Below, piece by piece: positions 37,327 through 45,650 of a stretch of 64,000 bases of DNA (position 1 is the stretch's first letter; every line of letters begins with the position of its first letter). Where the stretch lies: NCBI RefSeq assembly GCF_013141765.1, contig NZ_WHOD01000013.1:62001-126000 (forward strand). The letters are read 5' to 3'. The translations under genes and the position numbers were made by a program. The notes under the pieces are model-generated. The model had not been told where the DNA came from. It did not search any database and saw only the letters and a program-made list of their open reading frames with translations. This DNA comes from Paenibacillus foliorum (GTDB lineage Bacteria; Bacillota; Bacilli; Paenibacillales; NBRC-103111).

Positions 37327-38838
37327 ATGAAGTCTTTTACCATCAACGATTTGAATCGAATGAACCAGAGCCCATTTATAAAGACTTTGGGAGATATCTT
37401 TGAGCATTCCCCTTGGGTTGCCGAAGGAGCTTGGAGCTCTCGACCTTTTGCGGATAAAGAGCAGCTTCATGCAGCCATGGTGGACGTTGTAGAGCAAGCT
37501 CCTGAGGACATGAAGCTCAAGCTGATCCGTGCTCATCCCGATTTGGGGGGACGTTTGCAAATGAGTCCCTTGTCGGTTAATGAACAACGCCGATCTGGTT
37601 TGTCAGACCTTACAGCTGAACAATATGAAGAATTTCATGCTTGCAACACAGAGTATACTCATAAATTCGGTTTTCCGTTTATCATCGCGGTTAGCGGGAA
37701 ATCCAAAGAAATGATTTTGGAAGCGATGAAATACAGAATAACTTTGGATCAAGAAGCTGAAAAACAAGCAGCATTAAAGCAGATCGCTGACATCACCCGC
37801 TTTCGCATTAATGATCTGATCATTACTAATAATGGAGGAGATCAACCCATGGAGAATTTTACGAATAAACGAACGATGCATTATGGAAAAGGGGATGTAT
37901 TGGTTTATCGTACTTTTGTAAAGCCGCTTCGGGTACAGCCGGTGCCTGAATCCACGTATATAGGTACGGATAACGTTGTATTCGCATTAAATGTCAAAAT
38001 CTCTGTATGGGCAGATATTCTCCTGACCTCTTTTACGGAAGGTGATAACACCTCGGTTGTGGCTACAGATTCGATGAAAAATTTTATTTTGCGGCATACA
38101 GCAGACTTTACTGGAAATACGGTCGAAGCTTATTTGCGGGATATGGCAACCTTGTTCATGGACAAATATACTCATTTAACAGGCATTGAGCTATCGGCTG
38201 AACGTATTCCTTTTGATCCGGTAAAGGTTCCATCAGGAGGCGATTTTTTTACGGATAGTGGGCTGGTTTTCAGGCATTCCCGTAATGAGAGCGGTGTGTT
38301 CACTTTTAAAATGGAGCGTGGAGAAGCAGGCTACGAGGTCCTCGGGCATTCCGCATTGCTGTCCAATCTGCATTTGATTAAGGTGAAGGGCAGTATGTTT
38401 GCCGGTTTTGTCCGTGATGAATATACAACACTGCCGGAAAGCTTTGACCGTCCATTATACATTTATCTTAATATAGGCTGGGAATATGCGGATTATGAAG
38501 ATGCGGTAAGCGAAGGAGAGGTTAAGTATGTGGCGGCGGAACAAATCAGTGACATTACCCATACACTTTTCCACCAGCTCAATAGTCCTTCTATTCAAAA
38601 GCTGATTTATGATATTGGCTTGCGCATTTTAGAACGGTTCCCTCAGCTTGGCAAGGTATGGTTTGAGTCTAATAATCGGACCTGGGAAACGATTGTTGAG
38701 AATGTTCCCGGCTCTGAGGGTAGAGTATATACCGAACCTCGTCCTCCTTATGGGTTTCAAGGATTTTCATTGACGCAGAGCGATTTGGCGGAGGCTCGGA
38801 ATTTGCTGGAGGCCGCTGCTTCAGCGGAGCTCAAATGA
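37327..38838 (+). CDS. pucL: Bifunctional OHCU decarboxylase and urate oxidase
   Basis: The 503-residue fusion combines two steps of urate breakdown. The N-terminal part (about 1-165) is OHCU decarboxylase, with the catalytic His in LIRAHPDLGGR and the SGLSDLTAEQY segment. The C-terminal part (about 175-500) is a T-fold uricase, with KGDVLVYRTFVKPLRV, YIGTDNVVFALNVK and the late RPPYGFQGFSLTQSDL. The same fusion is known in Bacillus subtilis PucL. It makes 5-hydroxyisourate and later S-allantoin, while the HIU hydrolase step lies in the next gene. The ATG follows GGAAGG. The stop overlaps the pucM start (ATGA). Confidence 0.95.
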   Translation: MKSFTINDLNRMNQSPFIKTLGDIFEHSPWVAEGAWSSRPFADKEQLHAAMVDVVEQAPEDMKLKLIRAHPDLGGRLQMSPLSVNEQRRSGLSDLTAEQYEEFHACNTEYTHKFGFPFIIAVSGKSKEMILEAMKYRITLDQEAEKQAALKQIADITRFRINDLIITNNGGDQPMENFTNKRTMHYGKGDVLVYRTFVKPLRVQPVPESTYIGTDNVVFALNVKISVWADILLTSFTEGDNTSVVATDSMKNFILRHTADFTGNTVEAYLRDMATLFMDKYTHLTGIELSAERIPFDPVKVPSGGDFFTDSGLVFRHSRNESGVFTFKMERGEAGYEVLGHSALLSNLHLIKVKGSMFAGFVRDEYTTLPESFDRPLYIYLNIGWEYADYEDAVSEGEVKYVAAEQISDITHTLFHQLNSPSIQKLIYDIGLRILERFPQLGKVWFESNNRTWETIVENVPGSEGRVYTEPRPPYGFQGFSLTQSDLAEARNLLEAAASAELK

Positions 38839-39200
38839 GCGGTCGGCTAACGACTCATGTATTAGAGCTGTCAGCTGGAAGGCCTGCTCAAGGGATGCGG
38901 ATCCAATTAGTTGCTTTTTCAGATGAAGGAGTGGCGTCTAAACTCCAGGAGGCGGTAACGAACAGCGACGGACGCTTAGATGGACCGTTATTAAGTGGGG
39001 ATAACATGCTCGCAGGCTCGTTCGAACTGTTGTTTTACGTGGGGGAATATTATCGGAATGTGAGTAAGGGCATAGAACTCGAAGCTCCGATGTTTCTGGA
39101 GGTAGTCCCGATTCGTTTTCAAATAAGTAATGTAGGAGAGCATTATCATGTCCCACTGTTGATTGCACCCGGAGGATATAGCACTTATCGAGGCAGTTAA
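38835..39200 (+). CDS. pucM: 5-hydroxyisourate hydrolase (transthyretin-like)
   Basis: The 121-residue protein hydrolyses 5-hydroxyisourate to OHCU. It has the family start LTTHVLELSAGRPAQGM with the active-site His, the central Arg in VVPIRFQI and the diagnostic C-terminal YRGS. HYHVPLLIAPGGYSTYRGS is nearly family consensus. It is a tetrameric cytoplasmic enzyme in related bacteria. Overlap with pucL by four bases shows coupling. Confidence 0.95.
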   Translation: MSGRLTTHVLELSAGRPAQGMRIQLVAFSDEGVASKLQEAVTNSDGRLDGPLLSGDNMLAGSFELLFYVGEYYRNVSKGIELEAPMFLEVVPIRFQISNVGEHYHVPLLIAPGGYSTYRGS

Positions 39201-39238
39201 TTTCCTTGCACTGGCAGCGAGGGAGGAGGGGAAAGCTA

Positions 39239-40615
39239 ATGCTGGATTTAAAAATTACGGGAGGACACGTTGTATTGCGAAATGAAGTTAGGCGGCTGGA
39301 TATTGGCGTAAAAGATGGCAGAGTTGTCCGGTTGGAAGATAGCTTGGCTGATGAGACTGCTGCTCAGCACTATAAAGCTGATGGAATGCACGTGCTGCCG
39401 GGTATGGTGGATGCTCATGTTCATTTCAATGAGCCGGCTATGGGACATTGGGAAGGCTTTGCAACCGGATCAGCAGCCTTAGCGGCTGGCGGATGCACGA
39501 CTTATATAGATATGCCGCTTAACGGTCTGCCCCCTACGGTGTCCGTTGCCGCAATGGAGAGCAAGCTGAAGGCAGCAGAAGGACGTTCCAAGGTGGATTA
39601 TGCTTTATGGGGCGGCCTTGTGCCTGGGAAGCTGGATCAGCTGGAGCCTCTAGCGAACGCGGGAGTTATAGGCTTTAAAGCTTTCATGTCCGAGCCGGGA
39701 GGAGATGGCGAGGAACGGTTCCAGCGTGTCGATGAAGCAACGCTGCTGGAGGGCATGAAGCTCATCGCTAAGCTGAATCGGGTGCTTGCCCTGCACGCCG
39801 AGGATGAGGCGATGACGGTTATGCTGGCAGAGCGAGCGGCCAGCAGCGGTAAAGGCGGCGCGCTTGACTACGCCGCATCAAGGCCCATTGCCGCTGAATG
39901 CGAAGCGGTGCGCCAAGCGCTGCTTATGGCAGAGCAAACCGGCTGCGCGCTGCACTTTGTTCATATCAGCAGCGCTGCTGCTGTAGAGCTCATTCATGCC
40001 GCCAAGGCACAGGGGCTTGATGTGACGCTGGAAACATGCCCGCACTATTTGACGCTTACTGAGGATGATATGATGAACCTCGGTGCTGTCGCGAAGTGCG
40101 CTCCCCCCTTGCGAAGCAAAGAGGAGCAGGAGAAGCTTTGGAACGCTTTGGCAGCTGGACAAATTGATTTGATTGCTTCTGACCATTCGCCAAGTCCTCC
40201 TGAATTGAAGCAGGCTGAGAACTTTTTCAAGACATGGGGTGGAATTGCCGGAGCACAAAGCTCGCTTGAGCTGATGGTGGATGAAGGTCATATAAAGCGT
40301 GGACTTCCGCTGCCTCTACTTAGTCAATTGCTGTCTTTGAATCCGGCTCGAAGGTTCGGCCTGTATCCCCGAAAGGGAGAGATCGCCTTAGAGGCGGATG
40401 CGGATTTGGCCATCATTGATTTGAATCATACTTATACATTGAAGTCTGAGCAGCTGGAGCAACGTCATGCTTACAGTCCTTACGTAGGTCGGACGTTCTC
40501 CTGCCATGTGAGTGCCACATTTGTGAGAGGTGAATTAGTATATAACCATAGCAGTCTGGTGGGTGCTAGAGTGGATGATCAAGGAAAGTGGCTGCGTTAT
40601 AGCTCCAGACTTTGA
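39239..40615 (+). CDS. pucH: Allantoinase
   Basis: The 458-residue amidohydrolase opens the allantoin ring to allantoate. The metal site is visible as DAHVHFNEP (His60, His62), the carbamylated-lysine candidate Lys147 in IGFKAFMSEPGG, LALHAEDE, LHFVHISSA and SDHSPSPPE (Asp315). I chose ATG 39239 (MLDLKITGGHVVL), which follows GGGAGGAGG. A start at 39206 would add eleven residues without family support. Next to pucM and the allantoate amidohydrolase it forms a continuous pathway. Confidence 0.94.
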   Translation: MLDLKITGGHVVLRNEVRRLDIGVKDGRVVRLEDSLADETAAQHYKADGMHVLPGMVDAHVHFNEPAMGHWEGFATGSAALAAGGCTTYIDMPLNGLPPTVSVAAMESKLKAAEGRSKVDYALWGGLVPGKLDQLEPLANAGVIGFKAFMSEPGGDGEERFQRVDEATLLEGMKLIAKLNRVLALHAEDEAMTVMLAERAASSGKGGALDYAASRPIAAECEAVRQALLMAEQTGCALHFVHISSAAAVELIHAAKAQGLDVTLETCPHYLTLTEDDMMNLGAVAKCAPPLRSKEEQEKLWNALAAGQIDLIASDHSPSPPELKQAENFFKTWGGIAGAQSSLELMVDEGHIKRGLPLPLLSQLLSLNPARRFGLYPRKGEIALEADADLAIIDLNHTYTLKSEQLEQRHAYSPYVGRTFSCHVSATFVRGELVYNHSSLVGARVDDQGKWLRYSSRL

Positions 40616-40678
40616 CTTTAAGCATTACAAGCATTCTAATCGACAAAGCCCAGTGCGGAAATGGAGGCAGAGGCATCT

Positions 40679-41950
40679 ATGGAAAAAAGTTTACATGCTC
40701 CGTCATCCAAGGATGAACTCGTCCGCAGGTTTACTTTGGATGCAGCCGGTATGATGGGGTGGTTAGCGCAATTCGGTGGTGAATCTGATGGAGGAGTTAC
40801 GCGTCTCTTATACAGCCCGGCTTGGCAGCAAGCGCAATCGGCATTAAAGGATCGTATGCAGACTTCAGGACTTAACACTTATTACGATGAAGCAGGAAAC
40901 CTCTTTGGCCGAATGGGGGGAAGCCGAGCAGAAGCAGAAGCTGTACTAACGGGCTCCCATATCGATACCGTGCTGAACGGGGGTCGTTATGACGGTGCTT
41001 ACGGCATTGTTGCGGCTTTCCTAGCCGTTATTTTTTTAAAGGAACAATATGGTCAACCGCTGCGCACAATCGAGATCGTATCCTTTGCGGAAGAGGAAGG
41101 AAGTCGCTTTCCTTTAACCTTTTGGGGATCGGGTAATGTAACGGGCTTGTACTCGGCGTCAACTCCTCCCGAGGTTTGTGACAGCGAAGGTATGACATTG
41201 GCTGATGCTATGTATCAAGCAGGCTTTGGACTCAATCGTTATCAGCTTGGCAGACGATCTGACTGGGCTGCATTTATAGAGCTGCACATAGAGCAGGGCA
41301 ACATACTGGAGAGGGAGAAGCTCCCTATTGGGATTGTTCAAGGAATAGTTGGGCAAAGACGGTTTACCTTTGAGGTGAAAGGCGAGTCCAATCATGCTGG
41401 CACGACACCGATGGGTTACAGACGAGATGCTTTGTGCGGGGCTAGTGAAATGATCATGACTATTCGAAATGAAGCTCTTAGCTATGGTAATCCGATGGTT
41501 GCTACTGTCGGTAAGCTTGAGGTTGTTTCAGGAGCGCCGAATGTAGTGCCTGGTTGTGTGAAATTCACTTTGGATGTCAGGCACGCTAGTGATAAGGAGC
41601 TGGACGTATTCTGCTCGAATCTACTAAATAAGCTGGAACGAATAGCAGAAAGCTCCGATCTCTCTTTATCAGCGAACCAGTGGATGGACGCCGCTCCTAT
41701 CCTTATGAATACGGAATTAACGGACTTACTTCAAAGCAATTGCAAATCTCGGAATTTAAGCTTTAAAAAGATGTACAGCGGAGCGGGGCATGATGCCCAA
41801 TTGTTTGCACCGATATGCCCAACAGCTATGGTGTTCGTTCCAAGCCATAATGGGCTTAGTCATTCGCCTGCTGAATATACAGAACCGCAAGATCTTGGAA
41901 CAGGAATCATTGTGTTGATGGATCTGCTTTATTCCATTGCCTACAAATGA
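40679..41950 (+). CDS. pucF: Allantoate amidohydrolase
   Basis: The 423-residue M20-family enzyme hydrolyses allantoate to ureidoglycine, ammonia and carbon dioxide. Binuclear metal ligands are seen in LTGSHIDTVLNGGRYDGAYG (His and Asp), FAEEEGSRFP, FIELHIEQGNILE and the late HNGLSHSPAEY. The swap-domain signature NHAGTTPMGYRRDAL is also typical. ATG 40679 is preferred because GGAGGCAG lies ten bases before it; ATG 40661 has no good site and would add six residues. A palindromic repeat follows two bases after the stop. Confidence 0.93.
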   Translation: MEKSLHAPSSKDELVRRFTLDAAGMMGWLAQFGGESDGGVTRLLYSPAWQQAQSALKDRMQTSGLNTYYDEAGNLFGRMGGSRAEAEAVLTGSHIDTVLNGGRYDGAYGIVAAFLAVIFLKEQYGQPLRTIEIVSFAEEEGSRFPLTFWGSGNVTGLYSASTPPEVCDSEGMTLADAMYQAGFGLNRYQLGRRSDWAAFIELHIEQGNILEREKLPIGIVQGIVGQRRFTFEVKGESNHAGTTPMGYRRDALCGASEMIMTIRNEALSYGNPMVATVGKLEVVSGAPNVVPGCVKFTLDVRHASDKELDVFCSNLLNKLERIAESSDLSLSANQWMDAAPILMNTELTDLLQSNCKSRNLSFKKMYSGAGHDAQLFAPICPTAMVFVPSHNGLSHSPAEYTEPQDLGTGIIVLMDLLYSIAYK

Positions 41951-41952
41951 TC

Positions 41953-41980
41953 GTTCAAAAGGGGCTTTTGAACAACCTCT
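41953..41980 (+). repeat. Short palindromic repeat, copy 1
   Basis: GTTCAAAAGGGGCTTTTGAAC followed by AACCTCT. The arms GTTCAAAAG and CTTTTGAAC pair perfectly around a 3-base loop with no T run. The same unit occurs inverted at 56377-56406. Both copies lie at stop codons inside operons. Confidence 0.6.
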
Positions 41981-42035
41981 ATAACGGAATGCTTAAGAAG
42001 TAAATGTCTACGAAAATGTGTAGGGGGAAGACCAT

Positions 42036-43271
42036 ATGAAAAGATACAGAGATCTAGCCCCATCCTTACGAACAATCATGACCCCAGGGCCTGTTGAGGT
42101 TGATCCTCGTGTTTTGCGAGCCATGTCGTTCCCTATTTTGGGACAGTTTGATCCTGAATTTACAGATATTATGAATGAAACTATGGATATGCTGAAGGAA
42201 CTGTTTCAAACGAATAATCGTTGGGCTTTCCCGATAGATGGGACGTCGCGTTCAGGTATAGAAGCGGTACTTACCAGCTTGATTGAACCGGGGGACCGAG
42301 TGCTGGTACCGATCTTCGGACGTTTTGGCCATCTGTTGGTAGAAATTTCAGAACGGTGCGGAGCGGAAGTTATAACGATGGAGCAGGAGTGGGGAACTGT
42401 ATTTGAGCCCGAAGCTATCGTTGAGCGCATAAGGGAAACACAACCTAATCTTGTAGCGATTGTACATGGGGAAACATCTACGGGCCGCATACAACCACTT
42501 GCTGGAATTGGAAAAGCTTGCCGAGAGCTTGATGCGTTATTAGTGGTTGATGCAGTAGCTACAATTGGCGGAACAGAGGTAAGGACAGATGAGTGGATGC
42601 TTGATGCTGTTATAGGCGGAACTCAGAAGTGCTTGTCTGTTCCAGCTGGCATGGCCCCGATTACTTACAATGAGAGAGCAGAGGCTAAGGTGCTTAAGCG
42701 CAAAAGGATTGAGCGCGGACTCCGGGATCCCGCAGCAGCTGGTACTGCGGAAGTAGCTGCAATTCGCAGCAATTATTTTGACTTGAGCCAGCTTCAGGAT
42801 TACTGGAGTTCGGCAAGGCTGAATCACCATACGGAAGCCACCTCTATGCTGTATGCACTGCGCGAGGGATTAAGACTTGTGCTGGAGGAAGGTTTGACGG
42901 AACGTTTTGACCGCCACCTGTATCATGAGCAAGCGCTTGTGGCCGGTATCGAAGCAATGGGACTTAGGCTCTTCGGAGAAGCATCCTGTAAGCTTCCAGT
43001 GGTTACTTGCATTCTTATTCCAGATGGAGTGGATGGCGAATCTGTCAGGGGCATGCTTCTTCAGGAATTCGGAATTGAAATTGCCAGCTCGTTCGGTCCT
43101 TTGAAGGGGAAAATATGGAGAGTCGGAACTATGGGCTTCAGCTGCAATAAGAAAAATGTTCTGCTCACTCTTGGGGCACTCGAAGCTGTGTTAATTCGTC
43201 ATAGCTTTCAAGTCAATGCAGGCAAAGCGGTTCAAGCTGCTCTTGATATGTATGGGAGGGATGTTCGATGA
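42036..43271 (+). CDS. pucG: (S)-ureidoglycine-glyoxylate aminotransferase
   Basis: The 411-residue PLP enzyme belongs to the alanine-glyoxylate aminotransferase group. It has MTPGPVEVDPRVLRAMS at the front, a DGTSRSGIEA substrate/PLP region, VDAVATIGGTEVRTDEW with the PLP Asp, and the Schiff-base Lys198 in GGTQKCLSVPAG. In Bacillus subtilis PucG converts ureidoglycine and glyoxylate to oxalurate and glycine, and the position after allantoate amidohydrolase supports that. The ATG follows TAGGGGGAAG. The stop overlaps the next start in ATGA. Confidence 0.93.
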   Translation: MKRYRDLAPSLRTIMTPGPVEVDPRVLRAMSFPILGQFDPEFTDIMNETMDMLKELFQTNNRWAFPIDGTSRSGIEAVLTSLIEPGDRVLVPIFGRFGHLLVEISERCGAEVITMEQEWGTVFEPEAIVERIRETQPNLVAIVHGETSTGRIQPLAGIGKACRELDALLVVDAVATIGGTEVRTDEWMLDAVIGGTQKCLSVPAGMAPITYNERAEAKVLKRKRIERGLRDPAAAGTAEVAAIRSNYFDLSQLQDYWSSARLNHHTEATSMLYALREGLRLVLEEGLTERFDRHLYHEQALVAGIEAMGLRLFGEASCKLPVVTCILIPDGVDGESVRGMLLQEFGIEIASSFGPLKGKIWRVGTMGFSCNKKNVLLTLGALEAVLIRHSFQVNAGKAVQAALDMYGRDVR

Positions 43272-44863
43272 ATAATATCATGCCTGTTGCTTATCGAGGT
43301 ATGGTTGCTTCGCCGCAGCATTTAGCCAGCGTAGTCGGCTGTTCGATTCTACAGCAGGGAGGCAATGCATTCGATGCCTCAGTTGCTGTCAGCGCGACAT
43401 TAGCAGTCGTATATCCCCACATGACGGGACTTGGTGGGGACGCCTTCTTTCTCATCTATGATGCAAAAAGCGGTGAGGTCAAAGGATTTAACGGAAGCGG
43501 CCGCTCGGGTAGTCAAATATCACCGGAGTTTTATTTGGACAGAGGGTTGAATGCTATTCCGCAGCGTGGGGTGCTGAGTGCCATTACCGTTCCTGGTATG
43601 GTTGATGCTTGGTGGGAGGTGTGGTCTTCGTATGGAAAGCTCGCTTGGGAAAAGCTGTTGGAGCCAGCTATTGCATACGCGGAGAAAGGTGTACCGGTTT
43701 CCCGGGATTTGCACCGTTGGATTGTTAAAGATAAGGAATTTCTTATGGTACAGGAAACGATGCGGCGAACGTTCATGCCTAATGGCGAACCGCTTCAAAT
43801 AGGCGAGAAGCTTCTGCAGCCTGAGCTTGCTGAAACACTAAAAATGATTAGTGATGGGGGCAGAGATGTTTTTTACCAAGGCAAGCTTATGCAGCACATA
43901 GTCGGTGCCATGAGCAAGGATGGAGGAATTCTGATCGAGGATGACTTCCGTTCCCATCGCGGCCAATGGGTCAAGCCGATCTCAAGTACATATCGTGGCA
44001 GCACGGTTGTACAGATGCCTCCTAATTCACAAGGATTCTCGGCGCTTATGATGCTGAATATGCTGGAGCAAACGGAGCTATCCGAAATTCCCCGGCATTC
44101 AGCGGAGTTCTATCATTTAATAACGGAAGTGGTCAAGAAAGCGTTCAGTGACCGTGATGCGTATTTGACGGACCCAGAATTTAGCGAAGTTCCATTGGAT
44201 CGGTTATTGTCCAAAGAGTATGCAAGAAAGCTGTACCGAAAAATTCAGCTCTCCCCTCCTGAGGGAGAATCGTTCTTATCCAAGGCCATGGGCCAAGATA
44301 CGGCTTATGCGGCAGTAGTTGATGACGAAGGCAATGCTGTGTCCTTTATCCAAAGCTTGTATTATGACTTCGGCAGCGCATATACAGCAGGTGAAACCGG
44401 AGTTATTATGCAAAACCGCGGTTCTTTTTTCTCATTGGACTCGGGTGAGGTGAATGCGCTGGCTCCAGGTAAACGAACCTTCCATACTCTGATGCCAGGT
44501 ATGATTCTGCGTGAAGGTAAACCCTTCCTGCTTATGGGTACACAGGGCGGTGAAGGGCAGCCGCAGACTCAACTATCGTTAATAACCGGTGTGCTGGATT
44601 ATAATTGCTCGATTCAAGAAGCGATTGCATTGCCCAGATGGGTATACGGGCGGACCTGGGGGGTGGACAGCGATACTCTCAAGATGGAAAATCGAAAGCT
44701 TGATTCCACAATAAATCTACTTCGCGCATGGGGGCATCCTGTAGAAACATTAGAGACGTGGGACCCGGCAGTAGGTCAAGCGCAAGGTATCATGATTCAT
44801 CCTGACGGTCAGTTGAGCGGAGCAGCTGATCCTAGGGGAGACGGATTGGCAATTGGATGGTGA
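43268..44863 (+). CDS. Gamma-glutamyltransferase-fold Ntn-hydrolase, probable oxamate amidohydrolase
   Basis: The 531-residue protein belongs to the gamma-glutamyltransferase family, which is made as a precursor cut before a catalytic threonine. The likely nucleophile is Thr345 in MGQDTAYAAVVDDEGNAVS. PHMTGLGGDAFFLIYD, GSGRSG and the late MGTQGGEGQPQTQLS are family motifs. No signal peptide is present, so it acts inside the cell, unlike periplasmic or secreted glutathione hydrolases. In Klebsiella the related HpxW hydrolyses oxamate to oxalate and ammonia at the end of urate breakdown. Coupling to pucG (ATGA overlap) makes that role likely here. A generic peptidase of the YwrD type is the alternative. 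Confidence 0.85.
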   Translation: MNNIMPVAYRGMVASPQHLASVVGCSILQQGGNAFDASVAVSATLAVVYPHMTGLGGDAFFLIYDAKSGEVKGFNGSGRSGSQISPEFYLDRGLNAIPQRGVLSAITVPGMVDAWWEVWSSYGKLAWEKLLEPAIAYAEKGVPVSRDLHRWIVKDKEFLMVQETMRRTFMPNGEPLQIGEKLLQPELAETLKMISDGGRDVFYQGKLMQHIVGAMSKDGGILIEDDFRSHRGQWVKPISSTYRGSTVVQMPPNSQGFSALMMLNMLEQTELSEIPRHSAEFYHLITEVVKKAFSDRDAYLTDPEFSEVPLDRLLSKEYARKLYRKIQLSPPEGESFLSKAMGQDTAYAAVVDDEGNAVSFIQSLYYDFGSAYTAGETGVIMQNRGSFFSLDSGEVNALAPGKRTFHTLMPGMILREGKPFLLMGTQGGEGQPQTQLSLITGVLDYNCSIQEAIALPRWVYGRTWGVDSDTLKMENRKLDSTINLLRAWGHPVETLETWDPAVGQAQGIMIHPDGQLSGAADPRGDGLAIGW

Positions 44864-44870
44864 TGGAATA

Positions 44871-45134
44871 ATGACAGTATTATTCTCGAAGCTATGGGCT
44901 TTATTTTTATCATTTGGAACGGCGACTATGCTGGGTTATGGTGGAGTCCCTTCCATTATACCCATCTATCAGGATCAGGTTGTGAACCGGCATGGTTAGG
45001 GATGATTCGCGGGATCCAACCGGTTATTTTCGATTGCTGCGATCTTCTTCATTATGGTCCAATATTTACAGCTTAACGCGGTGTGGGGTATTCTTATGTC
45101 GCTGGTAATTGGAGCGTTTTTTCTTAGAAGCTGA
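44871..45134 (+). pseudogene. Chromate transporter remnant
   Basis: The front (TVLFSKLWALFLSFGTATML, then GYGGVPSIIPIYQDQVV) matches the beginning of a ChrA-type transporter. It breaks at TAG 44997-44999 and TGA 45003-45005. The same frame then continues as a hydrophobic tail (FSIAAIFFIMVQYLQLNAVW, ending LRS) to TGA 45132-45134. About half of a normal short chromate transporter is missing between the two parts. It starts eight bases after the pucG-linked hydrolase gene, so it would have been the last operon gene. Confidence 0.65.
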
Positions 45135-45167
45135 TTAGTTTGTCAAGTATTGGTATCCATGCAGCAC

Positions 45168-45201
45168 AAAAAAAGTCAACCCATAAGGGGTTGGCTTTTT
45201 T
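45168..45201 (+). terminator. Rho-independent terminator of the purine catabolism cluster
   Basis: AAAAAGTCAACCC pairs with GGGTTGGCTTTTT (one G-T pair) across a 5-base loop, followed by T residues. Confidence 0.85.
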
Positions 45202-45297
45202 GTACGAATAATTGATATGGTTAGATATATGACTACACATTCCTTTACAGATTTTAATAGTATACATGGATTTACTATCTTGGGGAGGGATATTCTG

Positions 45298-45648
45298 ATG
45301 AGAAAACCAATGGCAAAAAAAATTAATGCAACAAGAAAACAGACACATGTGCATGAATTTGAAGGCAGTACTAAATTAGCAGAGCAAGGTGCGGATAGAC
45401 ATAATCATCGTTTTGCAGGTGTTACCGGTCAAGTGATTCGAGTAGGTAACAGTCATGTTCATGAAATAGATCTTACGCATACTGATTTTCTAAATCATTT
45501 TCATAATCTTAAAAAAATAAGGACCGGACTTGCGATACCTGTAGGCAATGGCAAACATGTACACTTCGTAAAAGGAATGACTACACTAAATGATGGGCAT
45601 GTGCATCAGTTCAATTTCGCTACATTAATTCAACAACCTCTTGTATAA
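45298..45648 (+). CDS. ymaF: YmaF-family histidine-rich protein
   Basis: The 116-residue protein has no signal or membrane segment. It consists of repeated His-x-His units: THVHEF, RHNHRF, SHVHEI, NHFHNL, KHVHFV and GHVHQF. This matches the Bacillus YmaF family, whose function is unknown to me; the regular pattern suggests metal binding in a beta structure. ATG 45298 is chosen because TTGGGGAGGG precedes it, leaving out 27 upstream codons. The stop is only two bases from the stop of the opposing DUF2935 gene. Confidence 0.82.
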   Translation: MRKPMAKKINATRKQTHVHEFEGSTKLAEQGADRHNHRFAGVTGQVIRVGNSHVHEIDLTHTDFLNHFHNLKKIRTGLAIPVGNGKHVHFVKGMTTLNDGHVHQFNFATLIQQPLV

Positions 45649-45650
45649 GT

